A DNA stretch of 64,000 nt from Prorocentrum cordatum (lineage: Eukaryota; Sar; Dinophyceae; Prorocentrales; Prorocentraceae): NCBI GenBank assembly GCA_963575745.1, contig CAUYUJ010015712.1, positions 93,433-157,432 on the forward strand, written 5' to 3'. The translations under genes were made by a program, and so were the position numbers. Of the stretch, positions 51,960-62,525 are shown piece by piece. How positions within the stretch are numbered: the stretch's first letter is position 1; each line of letters begins with the position of its first letter. Under the pieces are notes generated by a model. That model searched no databases. It saw only the letters and a list, made by a program, of their open reading frames with translations, and was not told where the DNA came from.

Positions 51960-52792
51960 CTGGGCAGCAGAGACGGAGCGCCTGTCTGAGTTGGTCACCA
52001 TGCTGCGCATCATGGGCGGCACCGACGGCGCCTCCAAGTACAAGAAGCTCCTGGGCACCAAGCGTTCGGAGCAGAAGGTTGAGCCCCCTTGTTTGCGGGC
52101 GTTGGAGGGTAAGCTCGGCAATGCTGTGTCGTACTATGAGCGCCTGCAGAGCAACTTGGCCGCACAGTGTGAGGTGGTCCAGTCGCTCCCTGACGATCTC
52201 TCTGCTGCGGAATCGCGGCACAAGGGGTTGGCGCATGAGCTACAACAGGCAGGTCGGGGGTGGCTCTGCCCAGGGTGCAGCTGTGCCTGCGCCTGGGCCC
52301 GCTCCTACGCAGATTCCGATCGAGGACATCTTGGAGGGTGAGGGGCCCCCCACTAAATTGGACTCACTGCTGGCGCCTGAGTCTAAGTGCGATCTGCCGG
52401 CCGAGGACAAGGAGGAGGCCGCCGTCCGCCTCAAGTGCTTGCAGCAAGCGGTCCAGCAGCAGGTGCAGCAGTTGTTCGGGGCCGCCGCCGAGCAGGCCGC
52501 GCAGTTCCGTGAGGAGCAAAAGCAGCAACTCGAGCGTCTCGCGTGCAAGAAGCGGAGGGTCGCCGAGGAGCAGCCGCCAGCGGACGTCCTTGGGAGGGCC
52601 AGGCCGAGCCTCCCGCAGCTGGGGGCGCCAGCGAGCCCGAGAGCGTCAAAGGAGTTGCAGCTGGAGCTGGGGATGCGGCTGCCACCCCAAGTAGCCCCAA
52701 GCACAGCCAGCGATGCAGAGTCTGATGATGATGTACGTGCACGCGTTCAACGACTGCTACGGGAGCCCCCCCTTTCAGGCGGAGCGGCTTGA
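51960..52792 (+). pseudogene. LINE ORF1-like coiled-coil protein, one frameshift
   Basis: Coding-like sequence begins near 51960 (ERLSELVTMLRIMGGTDGAS), with a Lys-rich stretch (KYKKLLGTKRSEQK) and a helical region (LEGKLGNAVSYYERLQSNLA). At about 52235-52260 it passes to another frame (GGSAQGAAVPAPGPAPTQIP). That frame carries a Pro linker, then a Gln-rich coiled coil (LKCLQQAVQQQVQQLFGAAA, REEQKQQLERLACKKRRV) and ends at TGA 52790-52792 after an acidic stretch (ASDAESDDDVR). Upstream the frame is only the polypyrimidine tract, so the start is unknown. The architecture agrees with the other ORF1-like genes here. No endonuclease or RT follows; satellite DNA begins at about 53040. Likely an isolated ORF1 fragment. 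Confidence 0.5.
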
Positions 52793-53040
52793 AGGGGGCA
52801 AGTGCATCGGCGACCGCATGAATATGATCAGCTACCTGGACTTGTACGCTTGACCGCTTCGCCAGGTCGCCCAGCCAGGCCATATTTTCCCAGCCCTCCC
52901 TTGGTTGGGTACTCGTTTTGAATCGAGCACTCTGGTCGCCCCGTCCTCCCGCCCACTTCCCTCCGTCCTCCTACCTCCTCCTCGCGGCGCCCTCTGGGGG
53001 GGCGGCGATATGCGCATCTGTCGCCTCCTGCGATCTTGCG

Positions 53041-54165
53041 CAACTGTCGGCACTTTCGTGGGCTCCTGGGAGGCCCAGCGGAGTGGGGTTACACGCGGAT
53101 CGCGCCGAGACCCCGCGGCTCCCTGCGGGGGGAGCTGCCAACTTGCGCAATTGTCGGCACTTTCGTGGGTTCCTGGGAGGCCCAGCGGAGCGGGGGTTAC
53201 ACGCGGATCGCACCGAGACCTCGCGGGTCCCTGCGGGGGAAGCTGCCAACTGCGCAATTGTCGGCGCTTTCGTGGGCTCCTGGGAGGCCCAGCGGAGTGG
53301 GGGTTACACGCGGATCGCGTCGGAACCTCGCGGCCCCCTGCGGGGGGAGCTGCCAACTTGCGCAACTGTCGGCACGTTCGTGGGCTCCTGGGAGGCCCAG
53401 CGGGGCTCCCTGCGGGAGAGCTGCGAACTGCGCAATTGTCGGCACTTTCGTGGGCTCCTGCGAGGCCCAGCGGAGTGGGGTTACACGCGGATCGCGTCGG
53501 GACCTCGCGGCTCTCTGCGGGGGGAGCTGCCAACTGCGCAACTGTCGGCACTTTCGTGGGCCCCTGGGAGGCCCAGTGGAGTGGGGTTACATGCGGATCG
53601 CGTCGGGACCTCGCGGCTCCCTGCGGGGGGATTTGCCAACAGCGCAACTGTCGGCACCTTCGTGGACTCCTGGGAGGCCCAGCGGAGTGGGGCTACACGC
53701 GGATCGCGTCGGGACATCGCGGCTCCCTGCGGGGGGAGCTGCCAACTGCGCAACTGTCGGCACGTTCGTTGGCTCCTGGGAGGCCCAGCGGGGCTCCCTG
53801 CGAGAGAAGCTGCGAACTGCGCAATTGTCGATACTTTCGTGGGCTCCTGGGAGGCCCAGCGGAGTGGGGTTACACGCGGATCGCGTCGGGACCTTACGGC
53901 TCCCTGCGGGGGGAGCTGCCAACTGCGCAACTGTCGGCACTTTCGCGGGTTCCTGGGGGGCCCAGCGGAGTGGGGTTACACGCGGATCGCGTCGGGACCT
54001 CGCGGCTCCCTGCGGGGGGAGCTGCCAACTGCGCAACTGTCGGTCTGTTCGTGGGTTCCTGGACCCAGCGGAGTGGGGCTACACGCGGATCGCGTCGGGA
54101 CCTCGCGGCCACCTGCGGGGGGAGCTGCCAGCTGCGCAACTGTCGGCGTTTCCGTGGGCTCTTGA
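53041..54165. repeat. Satellite of about 106 bp with higher-order structure, 12 units
   Basis: CAA(C/T)TGTCGGC-like words begin units at 53041, 53148, 53255, 53363, 53433, 53539, 53645, 53751, 53822, 53928, 54034 and 54137. Spacings are 107, 107, 108, 70, 106, 106, 106, 71, 106, 106 and 103. Every fourth unit is short by about 36 bp and shares its own variants (CACGTTCGT, AGCTGCGAACTGCG). Confidence 0.93.
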
Positions 54166-54540
54166 GACGCCGAACGATCGCTCCAGGAGGTTCAAGGTGG
54201 GCTCCAGACGGCCCAAAAGGCTTCCAAGACGCTCCAAGAGGCCCCCAGAAGGCTTCATGGGAGGGCCCCGAGGGGCCAACACTACAAATTGTACGATGGT
54301 GTTTGAAGGAGTTTGGCCTGATCGTCTTTTCGGTTTTCCGGAGTTACAGGACGGTTCAAGAGGCACTCAATATTGCCCCAAGACGGCCTAAGAGGCTTCC
54401 CAGAGGGCCCGAGGACTGCCCACGAGGCCCCAAGACGGCGCAAGACAGCCACTCTAGCGAAGAGCACCGACTATCGGGATTTGTCGGTCAGGTTTCAAAC
54501 GACGATGTCCAGAGGAGTTGCTGTGAGCAGGGCGATTTGG
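54166..54540. repeat. Possible minus-strand copy D of the dispersed repeat family
   Basis: AAGAGGC(C/T)(T/C)CC- and GACGGCCCAA-type short repeats are the complement of the CTTGGGGCCTC arrays; the inverted end motifs are not visible. Confidence 0.5.
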
Positions 54541-56410
54541 GCGCGACCGAAACAGCAGAATACTATTCTCCTGCTACAGCTACAGGCCCGAGCTAAAGCT
54601 TTCGGGCCCCAAGCTTAGGCCACAGGCCCAAGCCACAGCTACAGGCCCATGAGAATGGGGTGCGACCGAACCAGCAGAATACGATACTCCTGCTACAGCT
54701 ACAGGCCCGAGCTAAAGCTTTCGGGCCCAAAGCTTCGGCCACAGGCCCAAGCCGCAGCTACAGGCCCATGAGAATGTGGCGCGACCGAAACAGCGTAATA
54801 GTATTCTCTTGCTACAGCTACAGGCCCGAGCGAAAGCATTCAGGTCCCAAGCTTCGGCTACAGGCCCAAGCCACAGCTACAGGCCCATGAGAATGGGATG
54901 CGACCGAAACAGCAGAATCTTATTCTCCTGCTACAGCTACAGGCCCGAGCTAAAGCTTTCGGGGCCCCAAGCTTCGGCTACAGGCCCAAGCCACAGCTAC
55001 AGGCCCATGAGAATGGGGCGCGACCGAAACAGCAGAATATTATTCTCCGGCTACATCTACAGGCCCGAGCTAAAACTTTCGGGCCCCAAGCTTCGGCGAC
55101 AGGCCCAAGCCGCAGCTACAGGCCCATGAGAATGGGGTGCGACCGAAACAGCAACATACTTTTCTCCTGCTACAGCTACTGGCCCGAGCTAAACTAAAGC
55201 TGTCGGGCCCCAAGCTTCGGCTACAGGCCCAGGCCATAGCTGCAGGCCCATGAGAATGGGGCGCGACCGAAACAGCATAATACTATTCTCCTGCTACAGC
55301 TACTGGCCCGAGCTAAAACTTTCGGGTTCCTGCTACGGCTACAGGCCCGAGCTGAAGCTTTCGGGCCCCAAGCTTCGGCTACAGGCCCAAGCCGCAGCTA
55401 CAGGCCCATGAGAATGTGGTGCAACCGAAAAAGCAGCATACGATTCTCCTGCTACAGCTACAGGCCCGAGCTAAAGCTTTCGGGCCCCAAGCTTCGGCCA
55501 GAGGCCCAAGCCACAGCTACAGACCCATGAGAATGTGGCGCGACCGAAACAGCGTAATATTATTCTCTTGCTACAGCTACAGGCCCGAGCGAAAGCATTC
55601 AGGTCCCAAGCTTCGCCGACAGGCCCAAGCCACAGATGCAGGCCCATGAGAATGGGGTGCGACCGAAACATCAGAATACTATTCTCCTGCTACAGCAACA
55701 GGCCCGAGCTAAAGCTATCGGTTTCCAAAGCTTCGGCCACAGGCCCAGGCGGCAGCTACAGGCCCATGAGAATGGGGTGCGATCGAAACAGCAGAATACG
55801 ATTTTCCTGCTACAGCTACAGGCCCGAACTAAAGCTTTCGGGCCCCAAGCTTCGGCTACAGGCCCAAGACGCAGCTACAGGCCCATGAGAATGGGGCGCG
55901 ACCGAAAAAGCAGAATATTAGGCTCCTGCTTCAGGCATTGGCCCGAGCTAAAGCTTTCGGGCCCCACGCTTCGGCCACAGGCCCAATCCACAGCTACAGG
56001 CCCATGAGAATGGGGCGCGACCGAAACAGCAGAATACGATTCTCCTGCTACAGCTACAGGCCCGAGCTAAAGCTTTTGGGGCCCAAGCTTCGGCCAGAGG
56101 CCCAAGCCGCAGCCACAGGCCCACGGGACAGGGGTGCGACCGAAACAGCAGAATATTATTCTCCTGCTACAGCTACAGGCCCGAGCTAAAGCATTCAGGT
56201 CCCAAGCTTCGGCGACAGGCCCAAGCCACAGCTGCAGGCCCATGAGAATGGGGTGCGACCGAACCAGCAGAATACTATTCTCCTGCTACAGCTACAGGCC
56301 CGAGCTAAATCTTTCGGGTCCCGAGCTTCGGCTACAGGCCCAAGCCACAGCTACAGGCCCATGAGAATGGGGCGCGACCGAAACAGCAACATACTTTCTC
56401 CTGCTACAGC
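54541..56410. repeat. Satellite of about 120 bp, about 15 copies
   Basis: GCGACCGAAACAGCA recurs about every 119-120 bases (54541, 54661, 54781, 54900, 55020, 55140 and onward to 56377), with one longer interval near 55320. Each unit holds several internal CTACAGGCCC(A/G)AGC words. The 40-residue repeats it encodes are a consequence of the unit length. Confidence 0.95.
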
Positions 56411-56529
56411 TACCAGCAGCACCAGCACTAACCTCCTCCGACCACCTGCAGCAGCACCAGCAACACCGGCACAAGTTGCAGCAGCACCAGGAACACCAGC
56501 GCCAGCAAGTGCACTGTAGCCAGAAATTG

Positions 56530-56612
56530 CAGCCGCTGAGGCGGCCCACGAGGCAGCCAGCGAGGCGGCTAACGAGGTAACCCGCGAGGCAGCCAGCCAG
56601 GCAGCGAGGCGG
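56530..56612. repeat. GAGGCAGCCAGC minisatellite
   Basis: About six imperfect 12-bp units. Confidence 0.7.
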
Positions 56613-56640
56613 TCGCCTCAAGCCGCCCCTTGTCATCACG

Positions 56641-57650
56641 GCCGGACGCAGCTCGGATGGCCACGAGGGGTGGCCGCGGAGCGGCCGCCTGTGCAACCTG
56701 CCTTGCCGGTGCGACAGAGGGACTTTCTCCGTGCGACAGGAAGCCGCCTGTGGAGCCGCCTTTGCCCAGAGGGACCTTGCCCGTGGAGCGGTGGAGCCGC
56801 TGGCCGGTCGAGGGCCCCATGCAGAGATCTGGGCGAGCGAAGTGGAAACGTGCCCAGCCCGGGCAGCGTGGTGGGGCCGTAGCGTTGCCGTGGTTGTCTT
56901 TCCTCCTTCCCTCTCTCATGTTGCCTTATCCTCCAACTTTCCTCCCTCGCACCCTCCCTCCCCCCTCTCTCCCCCCTCTCCCCGCCCCCCCCCTGTCGCC
57001 GCGGCCGGGCGCAGCTCGGATGGCCACGAGGGGTGGCCGCGGAGCGGCCGCCTGTGCAACCTGCCCTGCTGGTGCGACAGAAGGACTTTCTCCGTGCGAC
57101 AGGAAGCCGCCTGTGGAGCCGCCTTTGCCCAGAGGGACTTTGCCCATGGAGCAGCTGGCCGGTCGAGGGCCCCAGGCAGAGATCTGGGCGAGCGAAGTAG
57201 AAACCTGCCCTGCCCGGGCAGCGCGGTGGGGCCGTAGCGTTGCCTTGGTTGTCTTTCATCCTTCCCTCTCTCATGTTGCCTTATCCTCCAACTTTCCCCC
57301 CTCGCACCCTCCCCCCCCCCTCTCTTCCCCCTCCCCCCGCCCCCCCCCCTGTTGCCGCGGTCGGGCGCAGCTCGGATGGCCACGAGGGGTGGCCGCGGAG
57401 CGGCCGCCTGTGCAACCTGCCCTGCTGGTGCGACAGAAGGACTTTCTCCGCGCGACAGGGGGCCGCCTGTGGAGCCGCCTTTGCCCAGAGGGACTTTGCC
57501 AATGGAGCAGCTGGCCGGTCGAGGGTCCCAAGCAGAGACCTGGACGAGCGAAGTGGAAGCCTGCCCTGCCCGGGCAGCGTGGTGTGACCGCAGCGTTGCC
57601 GTGTTTGTCTCTCCTCCTCTCCTCCCTCGCGCTGCCTTATCCTCTAATTT
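56641..57650. repeat. Three tandem copies of a unit of about 360 bp
   Basis: Copies begin with G(C/T)CGG(A/G)CGCAGCTCGGATGG at 56641, 57004 and 57360 (intervals 363 and 356). Each ends in a C/T-rich tract whose length varies between copies. Confidence 0.95.
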
Positions 57651-58970
57651 TCCCCCCTCGCACCCCCCCCCCCCTTCCCTCCCTCCCTCCTCCCCCCTTC
57701 TCCCCCCCCCCCCCCTTCTCCCCCCCCTGCCCGCCCCCCCATGCGCACCCCCCTTCCTCTGGGCCGACCTCGGCTCAGAGATCAGAGCCCGAATCCAAAA
57801 GGTGAAACGTTCCCATGTCGAGGACTCGGGAACCGGGGCCCGGGAACTGGGAACCTGGAGCTTCGCGACTACAAGTCACTACTTGTTCCCAATTGTTGCG
57901 GTGCTCTCAGGCTTTGGAACGATGCTCGCAGCCGTCGAGGTGCCCCAGACCATTGTGCCATTTTGCCCCACGACATGTGCCCTGCGACGTCCGGGCCGCG
58001 GAGGCGTCGACATTTGCCCCACGACGACGAAAACTCGTCGATCTGCAACGGCGCGGCCCTCACTATCAGTGGCCTGCGATTCCAGGCGCTCCGTCCGAGT
58101 TGTCACTGGCCGCCCGGGCGGGACATGCACGTGCGTTTTGCCATTGTGCTTCCAGATCGGGAAGGAGCCGGGCGTCTAGAGACTGCTGGCGACGTGACAT
58201 TCGACGGGTGTGCCGAGATTACCCATCGCGCGATTGGCGCCCGCGAGCTCCGCCTCTTCGAGCAGCTCCAGTGAGCCGCTGGCCGAGCGCGCAGCTCGTT
58301 CGACTGATCTGACGTCTAGGACGAGTCCTACGAATCCTCGCACTGCTGCTCCACAAACATATTATAACCAGGGGGCGCTGATATTTCGAAAGCGAGCGCG
58401 GGGCGCGTCCCCTTCTCGAAGCGCGCGGCGCTGTCATTGTGGCCCGAGCGCGCGGCGGTGTTTCTCCGTGGCATGGGGAAGCGCGGATGGGGGGCAAAGA
58501 AGGCGCGGCCCTGGCGCAGGCAGTATGTGGACGCCAGGATCGAGCGCAAAGCGCCGTTCGCTGATCGGTCGCGCAGCGCCGTCCTGTAGCGCAGTGCGCA
58601 GCGCTGTCCCTCGAGAGCGCAGGGGGCGCTGATTCTTCGCTGAGCGAAGTACACCGCTTGACCCCGAAGCGCGGCGATTGCCAAGAATGCAATGGTCGTC
58701 GCTTTCGTGGGCCTCCTGGACGTCCAGCGGATGTTCAGCTGTTTTGAAAGCGCCAGGTGGTCATGCCAGCTGTTGCCAAAGGGTTGGGTACGTCCCTGGG
58801 TAATTTCAAACGGACGTGGGCCACGTCGGCCCTACCTGCTCGCTGGGCCATCCCTGCGTGCCTGTCAGCTCGGACTGTAAAGAGGCAGAGTCCGCTTTCT
58901 CTCGCCCCCACATGCGCTGGCTGCGGTATCGAAAAACGGTTGTCCGGATGATTGGTGGGGTGAGCAAAAG
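57651..58970. other. C-rich tract then region without a recognisable gene
   Basis: C runs to about 57740, then GC-rich sequence. A 177-codon frame at 57741-58274 has no recognisable domain and is not called. GGGCGCTGAT(A/T)(T/C)TTCG occurs at 58375 and 58623. Confidence 0.4.
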
Positions 58971-59648
58971 TTGGCCATGGGTGTCCGTGGCGCCGCCGAT
59001 CTCGCAATGCTTCTTTGCGGCCCACTTTTTAATGTCCAGCCTGTCCCGGATCTCCCAGGCTGGCGCCGCTTCCGTTTTGTCGAGACCCAGGGATTGCAAG
59101 TAGCTTTCGAGGGCGTGAAACACATTCTGCATGCGGTTATTGGGGCCCTTGCGATTGTTGATCGCCAGACCTCCGTTTCTCGGCCTATGGTTCTCCGCGG
59201 CCCTCTTCTGCCCCTGGAGGGGCCGCCCCGGGGCGATCAGCTTTCGCGGCCTCTCGAGGCCCAGAGTTCCCTTCAGGACTACCTCGCAGCGCGCATCGAG
59301 ATTTGCAATGCGTCAGGGCGGGGGCCCAGTTATCTGACGCGGTGGTCATGCAAGAGCACAGGCAATTGGAGCGCTTGGCAGCATCTGCGTCGTCGTGGGC
59401 GCGTCGTCACGGATGGAAGAGCCTTTGGAGTGCGGCTGTGCCAGGAGTGGGTCAAGGACCTCCACCCAGTCTCGCGGTTTTGTTCGGGATGCGCTAGGAC
59501 TGCACGCTCCGCCGCGTGGGCGCGTCATCACCGCGTCGAGGGCCGTTGTCGCATCGTCGAGATTATTGGCCAGCCCGCCCAGTCGGTCACGTCCGCCTAT
59601 TTTCATGACTGCCAGGACTGCTCGGACGAGAATATGGATGCATTATGA
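58971..59648 (+). CDS. Open frame upstream of the 61-kb LINE reverse transcriptase, unknown
   Basis: The frame begins MAMGVRGAADLAMLL and closes at a TGA near 59646-59648, 225 residues. It contains VPDLPGWRRFRFVETQGLQV and a Cys-containing stretch (FCSGCARTARSAAW). It could be a decayed endonuclease or N-terminal region of the LINE whose RT lies at 60694, but I see no GDFN or catalytic His motif. High GC makes chance open frames common here. Confidence 0.25.
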   Translation: MAMGVRGAADLAMLLCGPLFNVQPVPDLPGWRRFRFVETQGLQVAFEGVKHILHAVIGALAIVDRQTSVSRPMVLRGPLLPLEGPPRGDQLSRPLEAQSSLQDYLAARIEICNASGRGPSYLTRWSCKSTGNWSAWQHLRRRGRVVTDGRAFGVRLCQEWVKDLHPVSRFCSGCARTARSAAWARHHRVEGRCRIVEIIGQPAQSVTSAYFHDCQDCSDENMDAL

Positions 59649-60006
59649 CCATGTCTGTCTGTCGGGGAGGCCTTGGGACCTCCATAAAACATGTATTTAT
59701 CTCTTTCATGGCGCTGACTTCAACGTGGAATACCCGCGCCCTTCCCTCGTCGGGGCTGGGGGGGCGTAAGCCCACGCCATCCAGTGCTTTGCGCCTGAAG
59801 AACATACTTTTAAATCCGTGGCTGGACTCAAGGAATACGGTTATTTGACTGTCTCGGCTGATGTTGATAAGGCTGTAAACGCGATCCAAGTCACTCGAGC
59901 AACCCATTGGGCCCCGCACTCGCCGATTAGAGGTGCCTTGCCCCCGAGCCTCTGAAAATTGAAAGCGTAGGCTTTTCGCCGCCCTCTGCCGATCCCTACC
60001 ACTCTG

Positions 60007-60303
60007 TTGGCGCTAGCTATGGTCCTCGAGCCGCGACCGCAGCCGCGGCGCGTCCTCCGAGTCCTCGAGGAGGCTCGCGAGGCCGCGACCTCTGGGGATT
60101 TTGACGGGGCCCATGAGGGCTTGGACAAGGCCTCAAAGGGTTGGGCCAACGCTGCGGAGCGCGAGGTTTGCTTCGCCACTGGCAGGGCCTTGCCGCTCTG
60201 GGGTGCCCGGGGCGAGCCCCCGCAGATGCATTGGCGAGATATCTTATCCAAGGGCACCGCGAAAGGTAATGATCAGTTTTTTGCTTGCAGGTGGCTGGCA
60301 TAG
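60007..60303 (+). pseudogene. Pre-RT fragment of the LINE
   Basis: ALAMVLEPRPQPRRVLRVLE and FDGAHEGLDKASKGWANAAE read like the helical region just before the RT in this LINE class. It ends at TAG 60301-60303, beside a short hairpin (60291-60323, stem GTGGCTGGC). Assignment is by context. Confidence 0.35.
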
Positions 60304-60563
60304 CGTGCCAGCCAGCCAGCCACTTAGGCAGCCGCTTAGGCATAGCTGCCTCCTACCTCTCCTCGCTCTTGTCGCTCGTCGAAGGGCTGCCCAAGTGCTC
60401 CTTGGCGTTTCGACATCTGGCGGGAACCTCTCGGGGGGCTTTGGCCGAGGTCGAGGCGGATGCCAGGCAGCAATCGAACAATCAAGGCGTCAATGGTTAT
60501 TGTGCAAGGCTGACGAGGGGGGGCGCGCAGGGTTCATATAGGTAGTAAGTGGGCGACCCCTTG

Positions 60564-60609
60564 GTCAGCCACCGCCGCCCTCTTTTCGGATGGGGCGGCG
60601 GTGGCTGAC
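60564..60609. other. Perfect 17-bp hairpin before the RT segment
   Basis: GTCAGCCACCGCCGCCC at 60564-60580 pairs completely with 60593-60609 around a 12-nt loop. In RNA this would be a very stable stem between the pre-RT fragment and the RT frame. Confidence 0.85.
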
Positions 60610-60693
60610 ACCTAATCCCTCTTGAAAGATGAATCCCAACGCGCTCTTGCTTTTTAGGGAGACGCCAGCCCTGCTCCGCGACTGGGGGGTGGC

Positions 60694-61809
60694 ATGTTGG
60701 CCCCCGAGTTGGATGCCGCCCCTGTGGGGGCCGTCAGGGAATTCTTTCGAAATTTCAAGGGTGGCATTTCGGGCAGCGTCGACGGCTTCCACGCGCGGCA
60801 TTTCAATGTTATGAGTGACTGTCCCCTGCGAATTGCCTCTTCCATGTTTGCCGCGGTGGATCTCGCGGCCCTGGCCCCCAGGCAGGTGCCGGCCACTCTG
60901 CTCGCGCGGATCCCTATCCCGAGTGCTGGCTTTAGGCCGATAGGCAATTTCTGTGCCGTGCACCGTGCCTGCGGCAAGGTCCGGCGGCCTGTTGCGCAGT
61001 CTTGGGAGCGCAGGTTTGCCCGTGACTACCTCTCGGCTGGGCCATGCGAAGGCGCCCGGGATGCGGCGTGGAGGCGGGCTGCGAGGGCTGAAAGTTCTAC
61101 TTCGTGTAAAGATGAAGCTGCTACAGTCTTGCCTTTTTTCTACAAGTATTACGAAACGATCAATATCCAGGTTCTCTTGCACCGTTGCCGCCAGATGCTG
61201 TTTCCGATTGCGGTGGCCAGAGTAGCCATCAGCATGTGCCTCCAGGCCCGTTCGTTCGTCCTCAACGGTGTTGTGGACAGGCCCATTTGGGCCAGGGGGA
61301 GTATGATTGTTGGTTGCACTTTCGCCACCTCGTTTATCCGTGCGCGTGCTATCCAGGTCCTGGACAGAATCCAACTTCCCCGACAGCTCCATTTCTTGTT
61401 GTGCAACGACGGCCTGGGGCTTAGCGCCACGGGCTCCATGGACTACACGGCGCATCATTTGCCGCATGCTGCCAAGTTGTTGCGCTCTTTCTTGGGGGAA
61501 GGGATGGGAGCTAGGGTTGGAGCTAAGCGGTTTCCGATTTGTCGTTCGAGGTCCTTGGGCAAGGAGCTGGCCACCAAGCTTGGAGGGCTGGCGGGCCCGC
61601 TCGTCAGCTCGGCACCTAACCTCGGAGCGGGCGACTGCGCGGGACGGCCTAGGCGAGTTACAGGCCGCACCGCAGTTCCAATCATAAGAAACGCGAGGAA
61701 AGTGGCCTTTGCATGCCGCTCGACGAGGCTCAAAGTCTCCGTTTGGGGGACAAATTCCCGCAAGGTTTTTTGCGTCGGGGGCCCTGGCTTCGGAGTTGTT
61801 TTGGTCTGA
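60694..61809 (+). pseudogene. LINE reverse transcriptase with lost catalytic residues
   Basis: ATG 60694 to TGA 61807-61809, 371 aa without a stop. GFRPIGNFCAVHR (79-91), VRRPVAQSWERRF and CEGARDAAWRRAARAESS are the finger and palm lead-in of a dinoflagellate LINE RT. Motif A reads ATVLPFFYKYYETI (143-156), where the usual Asp is missing. Motif B is RGSMIVGCTFATS (201-213). Motif C reads LLCNDGLGLSATG (235-247), so the usual DD pair is ND. The C-terminal part (LGKELATKLGGLAG, APNLGAGDCAG) fits the region after the palm. With both metal-binding positions changed, the enzyme would not polymerise, so this is an open but inactive remnant. Confidence 0.7.
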
Positions 61810-62525
61810 GGTGGTACGGGGTCAGCGATTGTGGATTGCTGCGGCATCGCCCCCGGGCTGCGTCTGTTCTGCAGCCGCCCGCTGTTGGCAGCTCCCTCGC
61901 GGCTCTGCTGCCGGCATGCGGCGGCGTCGCCGATTAGTAGATGGGCTAAGGAGGTGTGGTGGGGACGCCACCATTCTTACCATCGCGCCCTCGGGCTCGC
62001 GGAGCTCCGCGCTGTCTGGGAGGCGGGGTTTCGCGGCGACCCTCCGCAGCGGCGAAGCGCGCGGGGCCCTGTGACGGCCTCGCGGAAGCCGCGCGAGCGC
62101 ATCTCCTGGACCATGGACAGCTTCGCGGAAATAGTGACTGACCAGGGACAGGTTATCAAGCTCACGGAGTTTTCGCCCCGTCTCGTCCGCAACTTGCTGC
62201 ACGGGGTTGTTGCGAGGGGGCCGGGATGGGACTTCGGGGCCCGTCTCAGCTTGAAAGCTCGGGCGCGCGTCGAACCTGTCCTGGGCCACCTTCGCAGCAG
62301 TGCATATGCCCTTATCAGGAGGGTTGCCGGAGAGCTTACTGTTGTAGTGCTATGTATATTATGAGCCGTGCCGAGAAGCTCGGCTGCGTCTTGCCATCTA
62401 ATAGTTGCCCTCCGCGCGGGGAGGCCAGAGGTGCTCTTAGGCATGGGCTTTGGTAGTGCCAGGGCCCTGAATGCGCGGAGCTTAAAAAAAGCTCGGTGCC
62501 TCAGAAGATCCAGAAGTGAGCCGCT
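61810..62525 (+). pseudogene. Post-RT region of the same LINE, decayed
   Basis: SPISRWAKEVWWGRHH and TMDSFAEIVTDQGQVIKLTE in the frame ending at 62364 resemble the spacer between RT and RNase H in this LINE class. Several frames are needed to follow it. No catalytic motif. Confidence 0.4.

Noticed and set aside
53041-54165. Evenly spaced repeats as a CRISPR array
   Set aside because: Units are contiguous 106-bp satellites without unique spacers, in a eukaryotic context.
54541-56410. 40-residue repeat proteins (LQARAKAFGPQASATG)
   Set aside because: The 120-bp satellite unit is a multiple of three; frames break at unit length changes and there is no start context.
57741-58274. 177-codon frame as a gene
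   Set aside because: Overlaps equally open frames, no domain, start lies in a C run.
60266-60290. 25-nt GT...AG mini-intron with a TTTTTTGCTTGCAG acceptor
   Set aside because: Too short for any known spliceosomal intron in this group, and removing it does not restore a recognisable protein.
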